Shown: positions 6,140-12,743 of the stretch, piece after piece
Position numbering within the stretch: the stretch's first letter is position 1
Layout of the letters: the number at the start of each line of letters is the position of its first letter
From: Willaertia magna
Lineage: Eukaryota; Heterolobosea; Eutetramitea; Acrasida; Naegleriidae
Reading direction: 5' to 3'
DNA: 12,743 nt
Assembly: GCA_902984215.1 (NCBI GenBank)
Contig: CADWAF010000811.1
Span: forward strand, 1-12,743
Made by a program: the position numbers and the translations under genes
Notes under the pieces: model-generated
The model's input: only the letters and a program-made list of their open reading frames with translations
What the model was told of the DNA's origin: nothing
Database searches by the model: none

Positions 6140-9100
6140 ATGTTCTCGTATGAAATTAGTCCCAAGAAAAAGAAGAAGAAATTATCGAAAGAAGAAGAAC
6201 AAGAGCTACCGGGAATAACCTTCAATGAAGACAATAAAAAAGTAATTATAGATAAAGAAACAAATTACGATTCAAAAAATGGAATCTTTTCCGATGAAGG
6301 TTGGAAAAGTAGAGATCATTACTTTCAAGTAAAAAAACAAAAACTAATTGAACAACAACATGTCTCATTAAATTTACTTTCTTCTAAACCTTCAATTATT
6401 TCCTCTATATCAACTTTACCAACAAATAATGTTTTAGCCTCTACCTCAGCTTCTTCTACATCTTTGGCATTAACGAAATATGTTAATAATAATAACAATG
6501 ATCAATTAGTAAATAGTGATTGTAATATAAATTTATTTAAAGGATGTACATTATTTATTGATGGATTTACTGAACCTTCATCTATCGTTTTAATTCCATT
6601 AATTACGAAATATGGTGGATTGTATTTACAATATTTTGATAGTTCAGTAACCCATTATTTAGCATGTAAATTAGCAAATTCAAAATTAAAAGAATTAATT
6701 AAAAAGAAAAATCTTTTTATTTTACATCCTCAATGGGTATTAGATTGTATAAAAAATAATTGTTTAATTTCTGTTAAAGATTATTTAATTGTAGATAGTA
6801 GTAAAAATAGTTTACAACAACGAGATTTAAGTTGTTATACAAAAGTACCACCACCAATGTTTGTTGTTGATAAAAATAGTAATCAACAAACAACAAAGTC
6901 ATTTATTGGCTCTTCTAGTAGTTATAGTAATGGCACTGCTAATGTTTTAAATAATAATATTTTGGAGATTAATAATAAAAGAAAAGAAGAAGATAAAATT
7001 ATCGAAAATGTTAGTTTGAATGATTCAACAAATAAAGAAAGTCAAGTAAAAGAAAATATAAAACCAAAAGTTACTGTTAGAATAAAAAGAAAGGAAAATA
7101 AATCAATACCTTCTAATACAAATGAACGAACATCTACGATATTAAAAGAAAATGTGAGACAAAGTGTGACAGATATAAATACAAATAATTCGTTAAACGT
7201 TTTACAAAAAGAAGATTCAATAATTTTAAATTCGAGCAATAACAATCTTAAACCTCAACAAGAGATGATACCAGAACAACCTCAACCAGCAATTATAATA
7301 AATAATGATAAGTCAGACAATGAAAACCAAGTCATAAGAAATGCAGCAAATGATCCCAACTTTATTTCTCATTATATGAACTCAAGTAGATTACATTTTA
7401 TTGGAACTTTTAAAAACAAAAATAGAAATAAGTCAATACAGGTACAACAAGCGAATACTAATAATTTAAAGGGAATATATATTGTACATATTGATATGGA
7501 TAGTTTTTTCGCCTCAGTTGCTATTCGTGATAATCCATTATTAAAAGATAAACCAGTAGCGGTATCTCATTCAAAAGATGGGAATGGCGACGTTTCTGCA
7601 GCAAATTATATTGCTAGAAAGTTTGGTGTGAAATCAGGTATGTGGATGAAACAAGCTAGAGAGCTATGTCCTGATTTAGTTGTTATGCCTTACGAATTTG
7701 AAAAGTATGAACAAACTGCCAATCAAGTAAATGAAATTTTACAAAAATATTGTGAAAGAGTTAAGGTAATGTCAATTGATGAATCTTATATAGAAATTAC
7801 AAGCAACGATTTAAATAATAAGTGTGAAGTAAGTGATTTGGAAGAATTTATTAAAAAGATTAGAAGTGAGATAGAAGAGATAACAGGTGGTTGCACTGCT
7901 TCTGCTGGAATGTCAAAAAATCAATTATTGGCCAGACTTGCAACAAAAAAGGTAAAACCAAATGGTCAATTCTATTTAGATCCAAAAGAAGCTATCAATT
8001 TTATTCAAGAACTATCTTTAAATGATATCCCAACCATTGGAAGAAAAACAAATAGAAAATTGCAAGAATTAGGTAAAAACAATTGTAAAGATTTATTAAA
8101 ATTAACTAAAACAGAATTACAAAGTATTCTTGGAAATAAAAAGGGTGAAACTATCTTTAATTATCTAAGGGGAATAGATAATCGTGATTTTTACGATGAT
8201 TTAGGAAGGAAATCAATTGGGATTGAGGTAAACTGGGGAATAAGATTTGAGAAACAACATCAAGTGAATGATTTTATTGGTAAATTAGCGTTAGAAACGA
8301 GTAGCAGATTAAAAGAAGAAAATTTGAAGGGTAAACAAATAGTTTTAAAAGTGAAGAAAAGGAAAGAAGGAACTGAGGCTGTAAAATATTTAGGACACGG
8401 TGCTTGTGATAATTTTACAAAATCTGTATCTTTAGATTATTTTATAGATGACAATGTTTTAATTGCAAAGAAAGTGACAGAGTTATGGAAACAATTAGAG
8501 GTAAGTATAATTTATTGTTTTTATAGTTTTAAATATTGTAATTATTTACGAATGTAAACGTAGATTGACCCATCAGATTTGAGGGGGATTGGTATTCAAA
8601 TACAAAAATTAAATGTAAAAGATAGAAAGAGAGATAAGAATAGTATTTCTTTATCTAATTTTTTCCAACCAAAAGAAACCAACAATAATAATGACAGAAA
8701 TGATAAAGCCAATAAAATGGATGTTGATACCATTGCAGATGAAGGTGATGTTATTAATCCTGAAGAAAGTATTGTCAATAACATTATTATAGAAGAAGAA
8801 AAGAATGAACAAAGAAAACAATTAAGAATTGAAGAATATTATGAATTAGATAATGTAATGAAAGGAAAATATAAAAATGTAGTTTCCTATTCTGTCTTAC
8901 AAGAATTACCATTAGAAATTAGAAAAGAAATTTTACAAGATTTATCGAGACAAAATAAATTGGAAACAAAAAAGAAAACTTTACAACAAAAGAAAAATAA
9001 AGATATTGAACACAAACAAATAGAAAAAGAATTAAATAAAAATAACAATGTCAACAATAATAAGAAAAGAAAACAAAAAAGTCCAGAAAATAATAATTTA

Positions 9101-9430
9101 CTCTTTTCTTCTGAATCAATTTTAGATTTTGAAAAATTAAAAGAAGGCATTGAAAGTTGGTTAGAAACATACTATTATAATAATGACACTTTGGAAATGG
9201 ATTTAATGAATATATTTATGGAAATGATAATACAAATGATTAAACAATTAATTGAAGAGGAAAATGATTTATTTATGGCAAAAAGAATTTTATTATTTTT
9301 AAAAAGAAGATTAATTAATGAACGTGGTAACAGTGAAGAAAGTGGTGAAAAATTATTTGGTAAATTAATGGAATTTACGCAACAAATAATCTCTAATCGT
9401 TATCCAAAATGTTCCTTTACAATAGATTAA
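6140..9430 (+). CDS. rev1: DNA repair polymerase REV1 (deoxycytidyl transferase), two exons
   Basis: Join 6140..8500 and 8564..9430, 1075 aa, ending TAA. Domains in order: a Lys-rich start and a conserved segment around SRDHYFQVKKQKL (58-69); a BRCT domain (about 133-217, with GG at 159-160 and W199); a disordered Asn-rich linker; the REV1-type segment DPNFISHYMNSSRLHFIG (405-422); the Y-family polymerase core with metal ligands D452 and D454 (HIDMDSFF) and D547-E548 (SIDES), then thumb and little finger to about 800; a PIP-like box SISLSNFF (814-821); a ubiquitin-binding UBM-like motif ELPLEIRKEIL (about 901-911); a basic KKRKQK patch (about 954-959); and the C-terminal helical domain (973-1075) that in homologues binds REV7 and other Y-family polymerases. 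It acts in the nucleus in translesion synthesis opposite abasic and bulky lesions. SIDE replaces the SCDE usual in animal REV1. Identification rests on this full architecture. Confidence 0.95.
8501..8563 (+). other. Intron in REV1
   Basis: 63 nt, GTAAGT donor, ACGTAG acceptor, phase 0. Splicing joins WKQLE to IDPSDLRGIGIQIQKL, recreating the conserved REV1 segment at the end of the little-finger domain (animal proteins have DIRGVGI here). An internal TATAG at 8521-8525 is an unlikely acceptor, because the next in-frame codon pair contains TAA. Confidence 0.93.
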
Positions 9431-9434
9431 TGTT

Positions 9435-9523
9435 TTAAATAATTATTTAATCACTATTTGCAATCGTAATTTTAACATGTTAAATAATTAATATTTTATT
9501 TTGTAAATTATTTAACACGTGTT
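9435..9523. repeat. Cluster of palindromes in the REV1-COG2 spacer
   Basis: TTAAATAATTATTTAA (9435-9450) is a perfect 16-nt palindrome. The arms at 9475-9489 and 9506-9520 are inverted repeats matching at 14 of 15 positions, with a 16-nt spacer containing TTTGTAAA. Shorter perfect palindromes are AACATGTT (9474-9481) and AACACGTGTT (9514-9523, with a CACGTG E-box core). The word TTAAATAATT therefore occurs four times, two in each orientation, in a spacer that must hold the REV1 3' end and the COG2 promoter. Confidence 0.6.
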
Positions 9524-9546
9524 GTTTAATTTTCAAAATAAAAAAA

Positions 9547-12114
9547 ATGAATGAATTTCTTTGGTGGGCAAAACCAAAACAACATAAATATACTTTTCCT
9601 TTAGAGATCTTTCTATCTCCAACAAGTCTTCCTTCCACTCCTTCATCACCAACATTAACTCCACCAATAGTAGACAAAAATAACAATGGTGATAATAAAA
9701 ATACCTTTTCCGGAATTGATTTCGTTAATGAATATCGTAATCGTGTAGATTCTTTACAAACTTTACTTTCAGAATTAGAAGATTTTCAATCTTTTTTAAA
9801 AGAAGAAACAATAACAATTATACATAAAGAATATAATTCATTTATTGAATTTTCAAGTCAATTAAATAATATTTCATCAAATAATTTAGATCCTTCAACA
9901 ACAATTTTACCTTCTTGTTTAAATCAATTAAAAAGTTTTGAACATGTAATTTTTAACATGTTAGAGAAGATTAAGAATCAATTATTAATTAAAAAGATTG
10001 CAAATGAGAAGAAGATGATTGGAAAGAAATTATTGGAAATTTATCAACAATTACAGAATGATGTAAAGATTATGATTCAACAAGCCTTTGAAAATGTTTT
10101 TAATGAAAAGAAGGATCAGAAACAAATAGATGATAACAACCAAAAAGAAGGAACAATGAATAATGATGAACATGCTTCCGAAATGAAAGATTTTAAGTTA
10201 TTTAATTTATTAGATAATAATAATGAACTACAAGGCTTATTAAATCTTGGTGAAGAAGATAATCAAGCAATGAATGGAAAAGAAGAAGAACAAGACAAAA
10301 AAATTTATTGGTTTTTATATGTCGCCGATATTCTAAAAAGAACAAGTAATTCCCTAAAAGAGATTGAAAAGAATTTATTAGAATTAAGTGAACTCTCTTC
10401 ACAATTAATAAATAATAATAAATTATCAGGAACCATAATAGATAATAAAATAAATAATACAAAAAATATTAATGATAAACAACATTTAATTACTTTATTT
10501 GAGATGTATGAAAGGGTTGAAGAGTTATTAAGAGAAGTTGAAAAGGATTTTATTAAAAAAGTAAATGAAATATTTATTTATTCAATTAAAAATAATTTAA
10601 AGTTTTATTTAATTGATTGTTTAGAAGCATTTTCATATTTAAATAAAATGGAATTATTAGAGAATCAATTATTTTTAAATATTGTAACACCAACAGTTAA
10701 TGAAATTTTTAAAAAGGAAAATTTATTTAAATGTAAAAATAATTTTGAAGAATTTACAAATTTAATTTATAATAAATTAATTGAGGAACTTTATATAAAA
10801 TTATTACCTTTATTAAATATTATTTTAACAGAAAATTTACAAAATAATAACTTACAAAATACAATTATAAAATATAACTTTATAACCAATGGTGTTTTAC
10901 AACCAATTATAAATAATTTAACCAATGATAACTGTAAATTTTTATATGAATATCGTAACGTTAAACAATTTCATTTAATGTTTAAAGAACAAAAAAAATT
11001 TTTAGAAAATTTACAAATTAAATTTGTGCCAAAACATGAAACTTTAAAATTTCAAGAATATATTCAATTAAATTTAATGAAAAAATGGCAATTAAAAATA
11101 TATTTTTTATTAGTTAAACAAAATATTGTAAAGGAGTTTGAAAATGTACTTTTACAACAAAAACAAGAATATTCTTTAGAAAATAATATTCAAGGAACTT
11201 TGGCGGGAAAATGGGGTATTGTAAAGGATCGTTTTAATGATTTATTAATGAATCAAATATTTAATGTAAAATATGTTTATTTAAATGAATTAAATTATGA
11301 ATTTATTTTATTATATATACAATTGGTTGGACGTTTCCAAAAATGGATAATTGAAGATTATTTACCTTTTATGGTTAACTCAACTAAACAATTAAATAAT
11401 AATGAAAATATGATTACTGAATTATGTTTATTAATTTCTAAATTACAACAATTAATTGACATTTTAAATGTTTATTTTGAAGAAAATAAGAATGATATAC
11501 CATTTAAAGATGAATTAATTGAAATTGTAAAAACAAGATTATTATTTGATAATCAACTAAAATCTTCACAATTATTATCTTTAATTGAAGAAAATATAAT
11601 TAATGCTTTAAGTGAAAGATGTATTGAAACATTAATTTCAAAAGTATCAAATGCTTATAGTTTAACAACACAATCAAAACTTAATAATAATCAAGCATCT
11701 TATTTTATATCAGAAGTTTTTAAACCATTAATTCAATTTAAAAATTTTAATGAAAAGGAATTAAATTCTATTTGTTTAAAAAAAATTATTTGTCAAGTAA
11801 TTTTTAATACATGTGAACAATTTAAATTAAAATGTATTAAAATTGTAGAAACAACTAGAAAAACACAACAATCTTTAGAAAGATTAAAAAAGAAAAAGGG
11901 AAGTAATAGTAATTCAACAATTAATGGAATACAAGATCAAATTGTTAAAGATACAAATACTTTGGAAGAAATTTTATTGGAGAACTTTAAAATTATTATT
12001 GTTGATAACAATATGTTGTTGGATAAGAATATTAATAGTGGTGTTGTTGCGTGTATGAAACCACTCGAAGAACTAAAGCTGGGAATACAACAATTTAAAG
12101 ATGAAGAAGAATAA
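9547..12114 (+). CDS. cog2: Conserved oligomeric Golgi complex subunit 2 (COG2)
   Basis: 855 aa, ATG after aaataaaaaaa, TAA stop, no intron needed. The N-terminal region (about 55-110) matches the COG2 family signature: FVNEYRNRVDSLQTLLSELE followed by an HKEYNSFIEFSSQLNNI stretch, the counterpart of the KDYADFVNLST segment of animal COG2. A long coiled-coil-prone part follows (about 125-190 and 260-300), then an all-helical C-terminal body; FQEYIQLNLMKKWQLKIYF (about 503-521) corresponds to the family's F-x-KKWxLxVYFQ stretch. COG2 belongs to lobe A (COG1-4) of the Golgi tether that captures intra-Golgi retrograde vesicles. It is longer than human COG2 (738 aa), mainly through Asn-rich and acidic insertions at 190-250 and 290-315. 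It is probably peripheral on Golgi membranes; no TM or signal peptide is visible. Confidence 0.9.
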   Translation: MNEFLWWAKPKQHKYTFPLEIFLSPTSLPSTPSSPTLTPPIVDKNNNGDNKNTFSGIDFVNEYRNRVDSLQTLLSELEDFQSFLKEETITIIHKEYNSFIEFSSQLNNISSNNLDPSTTILPSCLNQLKSFEHVIFNMLEKIKNQLLIKKIANEKKMIGKKLLEIYQQLQNDVKIMIQQAFENVFNEKKDQKQIDDNNQKEGTMNNDEHASEMKDFKLFNLLDNNNELQGLLNLGEEDNQAMNGKEEEQDKKIYWFLYVADILKRTSNSLKEIEKNLLELSELSSQLINNNKLSGTIIDNKINNTKNINDKQHLITLFEMYERVEELLREVEKDFIKKVNEIFIYSIKNNLKFYLIDCLEAFSYLNKMELLENQLFLNIVTPTVNEIFKKENLFKCKNNFEEFTNLIYNKLIEELYIKLLPLLNIILTENLQNNNLQNTIIKYNFITNGVLQPIINNLTNDNCKFLYEYRNVKQFHLMFKEQKKFLENLQIKFVPKHETLKFQEYIQLNLMKKWQLKIYFLLVKQNIVKEFENVLLQQKQEYSLENNIQGTLAGKWGIVKDRFNDLLMNQIFNVKYVYLNELNYEFILLYIQLVGRFQKWIIEDYLPFMVNSTKQLNNNENMITELCLLISKLQQLIDILNVYFEENKNDIPFKDELIEIVKTRLLFDNQLKSSQLLSLIEENIINALSERCIETLISKVSNAYSLTTQSKLNNNQASYFISEVFKPLIQFKNFNEKELNSICLKKIICQVIFNTCEQFKLKCIKIVETTRKTQQSLERLKKKKGSNSNSTINGIQDQIVKDTNTLEEILLENFKIIIVDNNMLLDKNINSGVVACMKPLEELKLGIQQFKDEEE

Positions 12115-12424
12115 ATTTTGTTTTTCAATAATGTTTTACAAACAATATAATATTAAATTATTATTCAGTACTAAACGAATATTTTAACTAAAAAAATTAA
12201 AGTTTTACAAGTTTGTATAATTATTAGTTTGGCACTTTACAACAAACTATTCAACAATACAGTATTTAATGTCAACTGTCACTACATTTATGAATTTCAA
12301 CGTAAATCTCTTAACATTTATAGAGAACTCTAATACATGATACTAATTTGGAACATAACAATAGTATAAATTCGAATGAAAATTACAATTAATAATATCA
12401 ACAAAAACAACACAAAAAAACAAA
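12115..12424 (+). promoter_or_regulatory. Spacer between COG2 and the secreted-protein gene
   Basis: 310 nt without a convincing gene. It should contain the COG2 3' UTR and the promoter of the next gene. TTTACAAA lies at 12135-12142 and TTTACAA at 12236-12242. GTCAACTGT at 12271-12279 repeats exactly the 9-mer at 5949-5957 upstream of REV1. The last ~40 nt (aataatatcaacaaaaacaa style) form an A/C-rich leader before the ATG. A 23-codon ORF (12269..12340) is present but has no independent support. Confidence 0.4.
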
Positions 12425-12743
12425 ATGAAAGTAAAAACATTATCAATTATTGTACTTTTAGGTGTATTATTAGGTTTTGCATTTGCTAACAGTGCCAAAC
12501 AACCGGCGAAAAAGCCTGACTCTTATGGTCAACCAAATCAGTACTGTTATGAAAAGTGTTTTAAATTTAAATCACTTAAAGGACAATGTACTGATTACGA
12601 ATGGGTTGGTACCAAGAAAGAATGTTGTGATTGGAAAACTGTTGGTGCAGGTAAATGTGAACAATACAAGACCTATAGTAAATGTCTTAAATACACTGGA
12701 CCAAAAACTATTTGTTTAGGTCATGGTTATAAACAAGTTTGTG
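12425..12743 (+). CDS. Secreted cysteine-rich protein, 3' end missing
   Basis: The first 106 codons are present and the gene runs off the window. The start is the ATG at 12425 after caaaacaaa. Residues 1-21 are a textbook signal peptide: basic MKVK, a hydrophobic core (SIIVLLGVLLGF), and AFA with cleavage probably after A21 or A24. The mature part is Lys-, Tyr- and Cys-rich, with nine Cys in 66 residues (41, 45, 55, 67, 68, 78, 87, 97, 106), spaced about every ten residues and with one CC pair, so a disulfide-stabilised extracellular or vesicle-lumen protein is likely. I do not recognise the family. The last 50 residues repeat loosely the pattern Cys, 8-10 residues with Lys/Tyr/Gly, Cys, so a tandem repeat may continue beyond the edge. 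No function is proposed. Confidence 0.85.
   Translation, partial: MKVKTLSIIVLLGVLLGFAFANSAKQPAKKPDSYGQPNQYCYEKCFKFKSLKGQCTDYEWVGTKKECCDWKTVGAGKCEQYKTYSKCLKYTGPKTICLGHGYKQVC

Noticed and set aside
8887..9150. Phe/Leu/Ser-rich open frames on the minus strand, e.g. opposite REV1, COG2 and the coiled-coil gene
   Set aside because: These are antisense images of Lys/Glu/Asn-rich coding sequence; the opposing genes have clear homology or coding structure.
12269..12340. 23-codon ORF upstream of the secreted-protein gene
   Set aside because: It could be a uORF but is too short and unsupported to call a gene.
12477..12719. An 80-codon open frame overlapping the secreted-protein gene
   Set aside because: It begins with TTG and lies in another frame over a gene that has a proper ATG, signal peptide and regular Cys pattern.
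1..12743. Variant genetic code with reassigned TAA or TAG
   Set aside because: TAA and TAG end REV1, COG2, PAQR and the PQ-loop gene at family-appropriate positions. The single internal TAA in the G-alpha gene is better explained by splicing.

Overview
This is an A+T-rich (by eye roughly three quarters A+T) piece of nuclear DNA from a unicellular eukaryote. The support is: REV1 and COG2 homologues, a heterotrimeric G-protein alpha subunit, a lysosomal PQ-loop transporter, short GT-AG introns (56 and 63 nt are secure), A-rich leaders before ATG, AATAAA signals, and Asn-rich low-complexity linkers. Amoebae such as dictyostelids or Heterolobosea (Naegleria relatives) fit this style, but the sequence alone does not fix the lineage. 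TAA and TAG end the genes, and nothing requires a variant genetic code.

Layout, left to right: a seven-TM PAQR/hemolysin-III-type receptor (+) with a Cys/His-rich N-terminal tail; a very divergent G-alpha subunit (+) whose last exon appears to lie beyond an apparent stop; a two-exon PQ-loop lysosomal amino-acid transporter (-) convergent with it; a 490-nt divergent promoter region; a charged coiled-coil protein with a faint ZNF830/CCDC16-like layout (+); an unrecognised ~212-aa protein whose two halves lie in different frames, best joined by a 49-nt intron (+); a two-exon translesion polymerase REV1 (+) with upstream ORFs in its leader; a palindrome-rich 116-nt spacer; the Golgi tether subunit COG2 (+); a 310-nt spacer; and the 5' part of a secreted Cys-rich protein running off the right edge.

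The genes do not form a pathway. They are unrelated housekeeping and signalling genes packed 100-500 nt apart, as in compact protist genomes. No RNA gene, mobile element, CRISPR array or viral sequence was recognised.

The most informative observations are structural. The G-alpha lacks the catalytic switch II glutamine and the canonical NKxD and TCAT boxes. Its C-terminal alpha5 helix is found after a TAA codon and must be reached by splicing (or the stop is a lesion). The unrecognised gene similarly needs a small intron. An 8-mer, TTTGTAAA/TTTACAAA, recurs in the intergenic leaders.
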